Source of the DNA: Ekhidna lutea
GTDB lineage: Bacteria; Bacteroidota; Bacteroidia; Cytophagales; Cyclobacteriaceae
DNA: 64,000 bases
NCBI RefSeq assembly: GCF_900188325.1
Contig: NZ_FZPD01000002.1
Span: forward strand, 620,001-684,000
Reading direction: 5' to 3'
Shown here: positions 32,311 through 40,993 of the stretch, in pieces
Layout: each line of letters opens with the position of its first letter
How positions within the stretch are numbered: the stretch's first letter is position 1
Position numbers and translations under genes: made by a program
Notes under the pieces: generated by a model
The model's database searches: none
The model's input: the letters and a program-made list of their open reading frames with translations, nothing else
Told to the model about the DNA's origin: nothing

Positions 32311-33890
32311 GGTTGACCGATGCTAAATTGCTGAATGAAAAAATTGATGGTTTCATTGCTGTAATCCAGCACCAACCGCGGGTAAATACCCATGGCAATT
32401 ACCAGAATGGTCAACGGGATCAACATGAGTTTTTCTCTGGCAGTGAGATCAAACATACTACTCTCCCAAGCAGATTCACGAACAAAGTATTTTCCATAAA
32501 ACATGCGCTGGATGGTCCAAAGGAAATAGGCAGCTGATACTGCTATTCCAAGTGTGGAAAGTATTCCAATCCAAAGTGAGAACTGAGAACTACCAAAGGC
32601 TCCCATTAATACCATCAATTCACCCACAAATCCGGATAATCCAGGCAACCCTAAACCTGCAAAAAAGAATACAGCCATGAAAAATGTGTAAACAGGCATC
32701 TTGGCAGCCAATCCGCTGAAATTCTCCATTTGCCGGTTTCCGGTACGGTCATAAATCACGCCTGCAATTAGAAAGAGTGCGGGAGAAATCAATCCATGAG
32801 AGATCATGTGAAAAAGTGATCCTGAAAAACCTACCGAGGTTATTGATCCAAGGCCTACCAGAACAAATCCCATATGTGAGACCGAAGAATAAGCGACCAT
32901 CCGCTTAAGGTCCCTTTGGGCCAGTGCATTCATGCCTCCATACAGAATGGATATCACACCGATGATCGCAACGAAACCGGAAAAATCAATTGCTACATCA
33001 GGAAAGATACCATATGCGATCCGGAGTAGTCCATAAGCACCAACCTTTAACAAAAGACCAGCTAATACTACGGAAATTGGTGTTGGTGCCTCTACGTGTG
33101 CGTCAGGTAGCCAAGTATGAACCGGAACCGCAGGTAGCTTAATCCCAAAGCCGATGATTAAAAAGATGAAGGCCAATACTCTTGCTGAATATCCGAAAAT
33201 CAATTGAGGAGATCCTGGGTCTAACACAGTATCTGACGCATAGGCACCATCCAGCATTTTTACCATACTAAAGGTGCTTGAATCTCCATCTACAACGCTC
33301 AAATACAATCCAATCATTACCACCAGTATGAAAAGGGAGCCTAATAGTGTGTAAAGGAAAAACTTAATGGATGCATACGAACGCCTGCTTCCTCCCCATA
33401 TCCCGATAAGGAAAAACATTGGAAGTAGCATGAATTCAAAACACAGGTAGAAAAGGAAGAAATCAAGTGCAATGAAACAGCCTATTATGCTTGAACTTAG
33501 TACCAAATACAGGATATGATAGCCTTTGGCTTTTTCTTCAATATTCCAGGATGAAATCACCCCGATAAGCAGAACAAAACTTGAAAGCGCGACCAATGGC
33601 ATGCTGATGCCATCAACGCCTAAGTAATATTGGATACTAATTGTCCCGATACTCCCCAGAGACATGTTGATCCAGTTTGCTTTCTCTACAAACTGAAAGG
33701 CTCCTTCCCAACTTTCAGGAACCAGTGATTGGTCAAAGTTGATCATCAGTATGACTGAAAGCACCAGCTGGATTGCTACAGCAGCAAAAGATAGCCTTCT
33801 AAATACTTTCCATCGCTCTGCCGGGATGAAAAGCATAACCAATGCAATAAGCAATGGAAACAGGAATATATAGGTTAGGGTGTTTTGCAT
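32307..33890 (-). CDS. nuoM: NADH-quinone oxidoreductase subunit M
   Basis: 527 residues, antiporter-like complex I subunit. Characteristic stretches are the conserved glutamate region FFLFYLCFEFMLLPMFFLIG, the channel lysine region KLPAVPVHTWLPDAHVEAPT, and RMVAYSSVSHMGFVLVG and GLPGLSGFVGELMVL. About 14 membrane helices. Six bases after nuoL and overlapping nuoN. Confidence 0.96.
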   Translation of the reverse strand: MQNTLTYIFLFPLLIALVMLFIPAERWKVFRRLSFAAVAIQLVLSVILMINFDQSLVPESWEGAFQFVEKANWINMSLGSIGTISIQYYLGVDGISMPLVALSSFVLLIGVISSWNIEEKAKGYHILYLVLSSSIIGCFIALDFFLFYLCFEFMLLPMFFLIGIWGGSRRSYASIKFFLYTLLGSLFILVVMIGLYLSVVDGDSSTFSMVKMLDGAYASDTVLDPGSPQLIFGYSARVLAFIFLIIGFGIKLPAVPVHTWLPDAHVEAPTPISVVLAGLLLKVGAYGLLRIAYGIFPDVAIDFSGFVAIIGVISILYGGMNALAQRDLKRMVAYSSVSHMGFVLVGLGSITSVGFSGSLFHMISHGLISPALFLIAGVIYDRTGNRQMENFSGLAAKMPVYTFFMAVFFFAGLGLPGLSGFVGELMVLMGAFGSSQFSLWIGILSTLGIAVSAAYFLWTIQRMFYGKYFVRESAWESSMFDLTAREKLMLIPLTILVIAMGIYPRLVLDYSNETINFFIQQFSIGQP

Positions 33891-33896
33891 GCGACG

Positions 33897-35786
33897 CTAA
33901 AAAAACAGTATCCAACTTAAAATCAAAATAACTCCTGCAAGTAGCCAGGCTAGCTGCGTTTGTATATCACGTGAACTCAAACCTGCCACCCGCTTTCCTA
34001 CGAATGCTGAAATATGACCACATAGGTTAACTGGTCCATCAACCATGAAACGATCTATCAGGGCAATCACCTTAGATATTACCACTGAACCAACACCAAC
34101 GAAATGAATGAATCCATCTACGACCATTTGATCAACGGCAAAAGTGAATTGCGAAAATCGACTGAAACCTCTTCCGATAGATTGATACAATGCTACCAGA
34201 TAAAATCCATTGAAAGCTAATTTGAACTTTCCAACTTCCAGTTTGGAGAACGATTGCTCGTAATTTGAACCAGGCTTGAAAAAGGAGTAAGCCAAAACCA
34301 GTCCTGAGATAGCAAGCAATGTTGACAAGATCATCACAATCAGCGAAATAGAATCGCTTGAGTGACTAGGAGTGCTACTCCAATACCCTGAAAGCCGGCT
34401 TTCATGAGCGAATGGATTCCAGTCAAAGACAAACCAAAATGAACCTAAAGCCAAAACGATCAATGGTACTTTCAGCGATAGATTTTCAGAAAAAGCCACG
34501 ATCTTTTCCTCTAACCTATTTTCACTATAGAATACCAATAACACCATTCTTCCTACATAAAGCGCGGTAAGAAATGCGGTAATCAATCCGACATCAGGCA
34601 CAATGTACGCCCAGGCACCTATCTGTTCTGCCCACTCCCACCCGGCAATAATGATTCCTTCTTTGGACATAAACCCACTGAAAAAAGGAATGCCAGTAAG
34701 CGCGAGTGCGCAAACTAAAAAGGTACTGTAGGTCCATGGAAGTGCTTTTTTCAAGCCTCCCATATTTCGCATGTCTTGTGCATCTGCTTTGGTCACTTGA
34801 TGTAGGTAATGAATGATAGCTCCGGCTCCAAGAAACAATCCTGCTTTGAAAAAAGCATGGGTAAACAAATGAAAAATGGATGCTGATCCTGCCCCCACTC
34901 CTATTCCCATGACCATATACCCTAATTGAGAAATGGTTGAATAGGCCAATACTTTTTTAATGTCATGCTGAAATAGCGCACACAAACCTCCATAAAGCGC
35001 AGTGAATGTTCCGGTTAATGCGACAATGATCAATGTGCTTTCATGCATGAATGGAGCCACTCTAAACAGTAAGTAAACACCTGCAGCAACCATGGTAGCA
35101 GCATGTATCAGGGCTGATACGGGTGTTGGGCCCACCATCGCTTTGGTCAGCCAGCCCGAGAATGGCAGCTGAGCAGATTTCCCAAAAGCACCAATGGCTA
35201 CCAATATTGAAGGCAAGAACAACCAGGTTCCGCTCAGTTCAGAAATATTGAGCGATCCGGAATTGTTTATCATTAAAATCCCTGCAAGCAGTGCTACATC
35301 CGCAATTCGGTTGACCATAAATGAAAGTCTGGCTGAAGCTGGGATTCCATCCTTCTTATACCAAAATCCAATCAACAGGTAAGAAGTAAGCCCAACCAGC
35401 TCCCAGAATACAAACAGCAGGATTAAGTGATCCGCCAAAAGCAGTCCAATCATGGAAAAGGTAAATAGCCCCAGCTTGGCAAAGTATCGGTGCTTTCCAT
35501 CGTCTTCTCGCATGTATTCCAGGGAGAAAGTGTGCACCAAAAGGGATATAAGTGTCACCAGGCATATTAGAATAGCTGCTGTACTATCCAGTTTAATTCC
35601 AAGGGAATAATCAGGTAGCCATTGGATGGCTGTATTGAATTCAATGCTATTTATAATAACAAGCAATGAAGCTGCAAATGAAAGTCCGATACCGCCTATT
35701 GAGTAAGAGGTATTTTTGAAGAGCATTCCAAAAACTCCTCCTGCAAGAGGTAAGAACAAAAGCGATATGATCAATACTTCATTCAC
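33897..35786 (-). CDS. nuoL: NADH-quinone oxidoreductase subunit L
   Basis: 629 residues from GTG 35786 (VNEVLIISLLFLPLAG); this start overlaps the sulfurtransferase stop by four bases (GTGA). An open frame continues upstream but inside that gene, so it is not used. NuoL is the largest antiporter-like subunit, with about 16 helices and a long lateral helix near the C-terminus. Family motifs are LLLFVFWELVGLTSYLLIGF, SAQLPFSGWLTKAMVGPTPV and KVLAYSTISQLGYMVMG. Complete length. Confidence 0.95.
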   Translation of the reverse strand: MNEVLIISLLFLPLAGGVFGMLFKNTSYSIGGIGLSFAASLLVIINSIEFNTAIQWLPDYSLGIKLDSTAAILICLVTLISLLVHTFSLEYMREDDGKHRYFAKLGLFTFSMIGLLLADHLILLFVFWELVGLTSYLLIGFWYKKDGIPASARLSFMVNRIADVALLAGILMINNSGSLNISELSGTWLFLPSILVAIGAFGKSAQLPFSGWLTKAMVGPTPVSALIHAATMVAAGVYLLFRVAPFMHESTLIIVALTGTFTALYGGLCALFQHDIKKVLAYSTISQLGYMVMGIGVGAGSASIFHLFTHAFFKAGLFLGAGAIIHYLHQVTKADAQDMRNMGGLKKALPWTYSTFLVCALALTGIPFFSGFMSKEGIIIAGWEWAEQIGAWAYIVPDVGLITAFLTALYVGRMVLLVFYSENRLEEKIVAFSENLSLKVPLIVLALGSFWFVFDWNPFAHESRLSGYWSSTPSHSSDSISLIVMILSTLLAISGLVLAYSFFKPGSNYEQSFSKLEVGKFKLAFNGFYLVALYQSIGRGFSRFSQFTFAVDQMVVDGFIHFVGVGSVVISKVIALIDRFMVDGPVNLCGHISAFVGKRVAGLSSRDIQTQLAWLLAGVILILSWILFF

Positions 35787-36610
35787 GCTTCCTTTGTGTT
35801 TATAGGGCCACCACTTTGTGCCCACTCCGTCCATGACCCATCATAAACAGGGCTTATTTTATCGGAAATAAGCGAATGAGCCAGTGAAACAATACAGGCT
35901 GTAAGGCCTGATCCACAGGAAAAAGCAAGCGGTTCATCAAGGTTGGTATGTTTAAATAGTTCTTTTAGCTCATCCGATGATTTGAAATAACCATCGTTTA
36001 AAACATCCTCATGTGGAATGTTTGATGAATCTGGAATATGACCAGATTTCAAACCTTCCCTTGGCTCAGGAGCAGCTCCATCAAACCTTCCTTTGGATCG
36101 GGCATCCACAACATGGAAGCTCTGTGAAGTCAGGTTTTGATTTATATCCTGAATGCTTTTCACCAACTCCTTATTGAAATTAGTCTTAAAATTTCCTGGT
36201 CGATCTGCCTGACTTGGAGATTCTACTGTTGCCCGGTTTTCTTTTATCCATGCCGGTAAACCACCATTCAATACTGCTATCTCCTCATGTCCCATCACAC
36301 GAAACATCCACCATACCCGGGGACTCCAGTAAATTCCGGCATTGTCATAAACCACAATTTTACTAGTGCCATTGATTCCTAACTCACGACACTTTCGCTC
36401 GAAATATTCAGGACTTGGAAGGGTGTTTGGTAGCTCGCTATACTGATCTGAAAATTCCTTCAAGTTAAAAGTAATTGCCCCTGGAATATATTTCCCCTGA
36501 ATAGCATTTTCCTGCTTATTTACGCTTGTTGACTGACTGGCATCCAGAATAAGCAGTTCCGGATCGTCAAGACGTTGCTCGAGCCAGTTTGTATCTACCA
36601 CCTTTTTCAT
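35783..36610 (-). CDS. Two-domain sulfurtransferase (rhodanese / mercaptopyruvate type)
   Basis: 275 residues with two rhodanese domains (about 1-135, inactive, and 150-275, active). The catalytic loop is CGSGLTAC (C232), close to the CGSGVTAC typical of 3-mercaptopyruvate sulfurtransferases; YDNAGIYWSPRVWWM in the first domain is also typical. It transfers sulfane sulfur to a thiol acceptor or cyanide. It sits inside the nuo operon between nuoK and nuoL with 4-base overlaps on both sides, so it is expressed with complex I. A role in repairing or supplying sulfur for the Fe-S clusters of complex I is an inference from this position only. No signal peptide, so cytoplasmic. Confidence 0.93.
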   Translation of the reverse strand: MKKVVDTNWLEQRLDDPELLILDASQSTSVNKQENAIQGKYIPGAITFNLKEFSDQYSELPNTLPSPEYFERKCRELGINGTSKIVVYDNAGIYWSPRVWWMFRVMGHEEIAVLNGGLPAWIKENRATVESPSQADRPGNFKTNFNKELVKSIQDINQNLTSQSFHVVDARSKGRFDGAAPEPREGLKSGHIPDSSNIPHEDVLNDGYFKSSDELKELFKHTNLDEPLAFSCGSGLTACIVSLAHSLISDKISPVYDGSWTEWAQSGGPINTKEA

Positions 36611-36918
36611 GTGTTTCCAATTTGGTTTAACTCATCCAGGTTTGAGACTCGGGATTTGCGGTAAATATTTAACAGGATAGCCAGCGCAATCGATACCTCA
36701 CAAACAGTGAGAACCACCGCGAAAATGGCAAAAATTTGGCCGTTCATTGCCGGGTCAAATTGTGAAAATGAAGCAAGCACTACGTTAGCTCCATTTAGCA
36801 TCAACTCCACTCCTATGAGCACAAAAATGGCACTCCTTCGGGTAAGCACGATGTATGTCCCTGATGCGAACAAAAATGCAGCGAGGTAGAGATAATATGT
36901 TAACATTTGTTCACTCAT
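36607..36918 (-). CDS. nuoK: NADH-quinone oxidoreductase subunit K
   Basis: 103 residues from ATG 36918 (MSEQMLTYYLYLAAFLF), overlapping nuoJ by eight bases; ATG 36906 is an alternative. Three helices, with the two conserved membrane glutamates in the segments LIGVELMLNGANVVL and VVLTVCEVSIALAILL that are needed for proton translocation. Next to the sulfurtransferase gene, overlapping it by four bases. Confidence 0.95.
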   Translation of the reverse strand: MSEQMLTYYLYLAAFLFASGTYIVLTRRSAIFVLIGVELMLNGANVVLASFSQFDPAMNGQIFAIFAVVLTVCEVSIALAILLNIYRKSRVSNLDELNQIGNT

Positions 36919-37405
36919 CCGCAGCATTTTTAGCAAGGTAGGCAGCCCCTACCAGCGCAACCAACAATACAAAAGCGATCAATTCGAAAGCAACTATATG
37001 ATCAGTCAGAAAACTAACTCCAATCTGAGCGATCTGATCTTCATTCTTTTCAACCGAAGTGGTTTGGAAAGGTGAGATTGAAATTAGATAACACAAGCCG
37101 GCAAACACTCCTACCGAAATGATTCTTCCAATCCACTTATTATTAGATCCTGACAGGACTTTTTCGCCCCTCAATCGATTGGTCATCATCACTCCAAAAG
37201 CCAGAAGTATAACCACTCCACCAGCGTAAAGCATGATTTGCACAACGGCCAGCAATTCAGACATCACCAGGACATACACTCCAGCAATACCAAGTAAAGT
37301 AAGACACAAGGCATACGCCGCATGTACAATATTTCGGGTAAAGAGGATAATACCAACTCCTGCAAGTACCATCATCAAAAGAAATATCTGAACTGTAATT
37401 ATCAT
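36911..37405 (-). CDS. nuoJ: NADH-quinone oxidoreductase subunit J
   Basis: 164 residues, five membrane helices, part of the proton-channel region between NuoH and NuoK. Family features are IVHAAYALCLTLLGIAGVYVL, with ELLAVVQIMLYAGGVVILLAFGVMM, the conserved helix three. Overlaps nuoI by four bases and nuoK by eight. Confidence 0.94.
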   Translation of the reverse strand: MIITVQIFLLMMVLAGVGIILFTRNIVHAAYALCLTLLGIAGVYVLVMSELLAVVQIMLYAGGVVILLAFGVMMTNRLRGEKVLSGSNNKWIGRIISVGVFAGLCYLISISPFQTTSVEKNEDQIAQIGVSFLTDHIVAFELIAFVLLVALVGAAYLAKNAADE

Positions 37406-38052
37406 TTCTTTTTAGGGATTCGCGGTTTAAATACAGGTTTTGCAGCGGGCTTTTTCATCACATCAGATTCCTTCTTTATGGCCGGCAGTTCAGGCTTAGC
37501 CTTCAGTTTGTCTGCCTGATAATCTTCAAACTCCTGTTTCTTTTCAGCTATCTCCTGATCAGTCATCTTGCTGAAGGAAAAGTTGTGATCCAGAATATCG
37601 TTCGTGCTGAAATCAAACTCCTTCGTCATGGTCAGGCATTCGGTTGGACACACCACTGTACATAAACCACAAAAGCAGCACTTTGCCATATCTATGTCAA
37701 ACTTTGCCGCATGGATTCTTAACGGAGTGCCATCTGACGTTTGACCAAATACCTCAGGTGAACGAACAGGTTCAATGTCAATGCAATCGACCGGGCAAAC
37801 TTTTGCACACTTGTCGCAGACGATGCAGTCATCGATTTCATTGTGGAGCTGATACCTTCCATGATCCGGTACAGGTATTTGCTCATGCGGGTATTGAACG
37901 GTGAAAGTACCGTTTGCTTTTTCAAAGTAGTTATCTTCTGTGACAGACTCCTTCTTTCTACCCTTTCTGGCTTGAAAGAAATACTGAATGGAAAGCATCA
38001 TGCCTTTCCATGTAGTTTGAATTCCCTGCGATATGTTACCCAAATAGCTCAT
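37402..38052 (-). CDS. nuoI: NADH-quinone oxidoreductase subunit I
   Basis: 216 residues from ATG 38052 (MSYLGNISQGIQTTWKGM). A TTG three codons earlier is less likely. Peripheral subunit with two [4Fe-4S] clusters: CIVCDKCAKVCPVDC and CCFCGLCTVVCPTEC. The C-terminal tail of about 50 residues, rich in Lys and Pro (LPAIKKESDVMKKPAAKPV), is longer than in E. coli. One base after nuoH. Confidence 0.95.
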   Translation of the reverse strand: MSYLGNISQGIQTTWKGMMLSIQYFFQARKGRKKESVTEDNYFEKANGTFTVQYPHEQIPVPDHGRYQLHNEIDDCIVCDKCAKVCPVDCIDIEPVRSPEVFGQTSDGTPLRIHAAKFDIDMAKCCFCGLCTVVCPTECLTMTKEFDFSTNDILDHNFSFSKMTDQEIAEKKQEFEDYQADKLKAKPELPAIKKESDVMKKPAAKPVFKPRIPKKK

Positions 38053-38053
38053 T

Positions 38054-39028
38054 TCAACCAATCAACCATAATTTCCATAAAGCACAAACAAACAGCATCA
38101 CAATCGAGATTGGAGTTAAGTATTTCCATGACAAACTCATCAACTGATCGACTCTTAATCGAGGTAAAGTCCACCGAACCCACATCTGCACAAAGATCAA
38201 AAGCAGTGACTTGGATAACAACCAAAATGTACTCCAAATAGGTCCATTGGCTATCTTTTCCATTGGAGAATTCCATCCTCCAAAAAACAGGATCGATGCA
38301 AGAATCGATAGCAGAAGCATCATTCCATACTCAGACAACATGAAAATACCCCAACGGAATCCCGAGTATTCAGTATGATAACCTCCAATTAGCTCAGACT
38401 CTGATTCCGGCAGATCAAAAGGTGTTCGGTTTGATTCAGCCAGTCCGGATATAAAGAAGATGAAAAATGGAATGATGAGTACCGGATGGCTGATGATATA
38501 CCAGGATAATATCCCGCCTGATTGAAGCACACTCATTTGATGCAAATCAAGTGTTCCAGAGATAATAATCACACATAAGACACTTAAGCCAAGCGGCACT
38601 TCATAAGAGATGATCTGAGCAACCGACCGCATTGCGCCATACAAGCTGTATTTGTTGTTGGAAGCCCAGCCAGCCATCAGTATGCCAAGTACATCGAGTG
38701 AAACAATGGCGAGTAGGAAAAATACACCGCTTGTAATCGTAGATCCTGAAAGATCTGCATTGACAGGTAATACAGCAAACCCTGTGAATACAGCAGCAAA
38801 AACAATAAATGGTGCCAGTAAATAAGGAATGATGTCTACAGCACTTGCTCTGATATCTTCTTTCTGCAGCATTTTCAGCAAATCTGCTACTGTTTGAAGT
38901 ATTCCTTTTGGTCCTACCTCCATTGGTCCCAGCCTGTTTTGGATGAAAGCAGCGGTCTTCCGCTCCGCATAAACAGCAAAGACAACAAAGATTAATAGGA
39001 ACGCAAGGTAGAAGGCGAATGAAATCAC
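38054..39028 (-). CDS. nuoH: NADH-quinone oxidoreductase subunit H
   Basis: 324 residues from GTG 39028; no other in-frame start is available because a stop lies five codons upstream. NuoH forms the quinone-access channel. Visible: AERKTAAFIQNRLGPMEVGP, the loop ADLLKMLQKEDI, and the quinone-site region ESNRTPFDLPESESELIGGYHTEY (within it, the acidic E-rich segment). About eight helices. The N-terminus is about 20 residues shorter than in E. coli. First nuo gene of the operon; nuoA-G are not upstream. Confidence 0.93.
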   Translation of the reverse strand: MISFAFYLAFLLIFVVFAVYAERKTAAFIQNRLGPMEVGPKGILQTVADLLKMLQKEDIRASAVDIIPYLLAPFIVFAAVFTGFAVLPVNADLSGSTITSGVFFLLAIVSLDVLGILMAGWASNNKYSLYGAMRSVAQIISYEVPLGLSVLCVIIISGTLDLHQMSVLQSGGILSWYIISHPVLIIPFFIFFISGLAESNRTPFDLPESESELIGGYHTEYSGFRWGIFMLSEYGMMLLLSILASILFFGGWNSPMEKIANGPIWSTFWLLSKSLLLIFVQMWVRWTLPRLRVDQLMSLSWKYLTPISIVMLFVCALWKLWLIG

Positions 39029-39086
39029 ACTCGAATTTACCTACCAAGTAGGTTTAAGAAAATATTATTTGGGATTTATGTGCGAA

Positions 39087-39575
39087 TTATCCTGGAAGCC
39101 AGCCAACATTAACACTATCGACTCGGAGATAGTCAATGGTCATGGTGCCAAAAATCACATTTTTAAGGATAACCGTCACATTATACGGCTGCTTGGCTAA
39201 TGCTTTTTCACGTTCAGCTTCATTGATCCTTACCTCCACGATTCCTTGTGTTGCTTTCTCTTCTAACAAATCCTCAGGTCGGTCTTTCATCACATCATTA
39301 CAAAGTGAGGCGTCTATTGGTCCACTGAATTTTTTGCGAATTACCTGAACGACCTCTGCTTTCCCAAGAGCATATGCCTGCACTTGTGTCAATTCTATTG
39401 AACTGACGTCAAGAATAACAGAAACGTATTCAGTATTATCCTCCGATAATTTATAAACGATAAAATTTCCACAACCCAAACTTCCTCCTGAGTACGGATG
39501 CATTGATTTCGTGCTCTTATTGACTGCACATGCAGAAGCTCCCAGGATAAGAAATGAAATCAACAACTTATTCAT
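39087..39575 (-). CDS. Lipoprotein, unknown
   Basis: 162 residues. The N-terminus MNKLLISFLILGASACAVNK has a lipobox (GASAC, C16), so it is a membrane-anchored lipoprotein. The mature part has no recognised motif; VQVIRKKFSGPIDASLC and GIVEVRINEAEREKA are mixed alpha/beta. It lies 58 bases before nuoH and 8 bases after murI on the same strand, so it is probably transcribed with both. Confidence 0.8.
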   Translation of the reverse strand: MNKLLISFLILGASACAVNKSTKSMHPYSGGSLGCGNFIVYKLSEDNTEYVSVILDVSSIELTQVQAYALGKAEVVQVIRKKFSGPIDASLCNDVMKDRPEDLLEEKATQGIVEVRINEAEREKALAKQPYNVTVILKNVIFGTMTIDYLRVDSVNVGWLPG

Positions 39576-39583
39576 ATTTAAAT

Positions 39584-40408
39584 CTAATGCAATTCATCCC
39601 AAATAGGGACACGTTCAAGGTGAACTTCTTTACCAAAGAATGTTTTGGTTGTATGCTCAAATGATGGGGTAAAATCAGAAACCATAAAGCGATCTGACTC
39701 CAGAGACCCTTTATTAATCAACTGGTTGTATTCCAGAAAAGACTTCAGTGCATTCGCAACAGTCTCAGCTGAATCGATGATTTCAACCTCCTCGTTCAAA
39801 TCGGCATAATGTTGACCGATTTCATTTTTGATGATTGGATAATGGGTACAACCAAGTATCAATGATTTGATCCCATTGAGAAGTGGATCATTTAAATACT
39901 TAGAAATTACGTTGGTACTTATGATATCATCATGAATACCTTCCTCGATCATTGGTACCAACAAAGGAGTGGCGAGCGAGGCAAAATCTATGTTCTGCTT
40001 CAATTGCTCTATTTTACGCGCATAAACTCCAGCTGAAATTGTTTGTTTAGTACCAATTAGACCAATTTTGTCATCACGATGGTTTTCACGAATAAAATCT
40101 ACAGTCGGGTTTATTACATCGAACACCCTGGCTTTCTTCCCCACATATTCTGTTACTAATTCATAGGCAGCTGAAGAAGCTGAATTACATGCAATCAGAA
40201 TCACCTTGCATTTCTCCTTCAAAAGCATTTCAGCAATTCTAACCGAATAGGCTTGTATCGCCGCTGTTGATTTATCTCCATAGGGTAAATGCGCTGTGTC
40301 ACCAAAGTAGATAATAGACTCATTTGGAAGCACCTTCTTAACCGCTCTTGCCACGGTAAGCCCTCCTATTCCACTATCAAAGATGCCAATGGGTTGGTTA
40401 GATTTCAT
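39584..40408 (-). CDS. murI: Glutamate racemase
   Basis: 274 residues. Makes D-glutamate for peptidoglycan. The two catalytic cysteines are C74 (IACNSASSAA) and C187 (LGCTHYP); the N-terminus PIGIFDSGIGGLTVARAV is the family signature. Length is typical. First gene of the murI-lipoprotein-nuo run; probable operon promoter lies in the 96-base spacer upstream. Confidence 0.96.
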   Translation of the reverse strand: MKSNQPIGIFDSGIGGLTVARAVKKVLPNESIIYFGDTAHLPYGDKSTAAIQAYSVRIAEMLLKEKCKVILIACNSASSAAYELVTEYVGKKARVFDVINPTVDFIRENHRDDKIGLIGTKQTISAGVYARKIEQLKQNIDFASLATPLLVPMIEEGIHDDIISTNVISKYLNDPLLNGIKSLILGCTHYPIIKNEIGQHYADLNEEVEIIDSAETVANALKSFLEYNQLINKGSLESDRFMVSDFTPSFEHTTKTFFGKEVHLERVPIWDELH

Positions 40409-40503
40409 GTATTTCAGTAACCTCCAAATTTCAAATAATAAATGACAAACAAAAACTCAATAGATCAAACACCAAACAAAAATCAACTTACAAATAACAA
40501 AAC

Positions 40504-40857
40504 TCAACCTGATTTGCTGATAATGGCAGACAAAATTTTCTTTAACTCTGTGGCTTCATCAAAATGAGTTTTTATTTCACTAGAAAATTCTTGATCATTC
40601 GTCTCTAGTATTAAACGCAACCAATATGCGCTTTCTTTGGCCTCTTTCCGAGAAATTTTAACACGGAACAAAAAATCTTTCTTACTCAAAGCTTCATTTG
40701 CTTCGATATAGTTTGCACCAATTGAACCAGAAGATCGAATTACTTGCTTTACATCTTCAATATTAGCAGGAGTTTTTGGTAATTTCTTAGACAACATTCG
40801 AATTGATTTAGTGAATTGAAATGTTCGCTCTTCTAGATCGTAAACCTTTTCAGACAT
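40504..40857 (-). CDS. Four-helix-bundle protein (S23/IVS family)
   Basis: 117 residues. The family is the 'four helix bundle' protein first seen in intervening sequences of 23S rRNA genes and now found in many chromosomal places. Signature segments are LEERTFQFTKSIRMLSKKLP, SSGSIGANYIEANEA and FRVKISRKEAKESAYWLRL. Here it is free-standing, not inside an rRNA gene. Its biochemical role is unknown. Flanking DNA is A/T-rich. Confidence 0.9.
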   Translation of the reverse strand: MSEKVYDLEERTFQFTKSIRMLSKKLPKTPANIEDVKQVIRSSGSIGANYIEANEALSKKDFLFRVKISRKEAKESAYWLRLILETNDQEFSSEIKTHFDEATELKKILSAIISKSG

Positions 40858-40914
40858 TGAAATTTGAACGTTTATTTGGGATTTGGTTTCTTGGATATTG
40901 GAATTTCTATTTCC

Positions 40915-40948
40915 AAAAGAAAACCCCTCAGTAAATTAAACCAAGGGG
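40915..40948 (-). terminator. Terminator of the cystathionine beta-synthase gene
   Basis: Minus-strand stem CCCCT/AGGGG with a 15-base loop, followed by TTTTCTTTTGG. It is about 45 bases past the stop of the CBS gene. Confidence 0.6.
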
Positions 40949-40993
40949 CTGCAAGTAAAGAGTTAAAATTTAATTGTGCTAATTCAAATTTAC

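Noticed and set aside
38601-39047. 148-codon cysteine-rich open frame over nuoH
   Set aside because: It is a shadow of the nuoH frame, which encodes clear NuoH motifs.
40504-40857. S23-type protein as a sign of a 23S rRNA intervening sequence
   Set aside because: There is no rRNA around it; the gene is free-standing.
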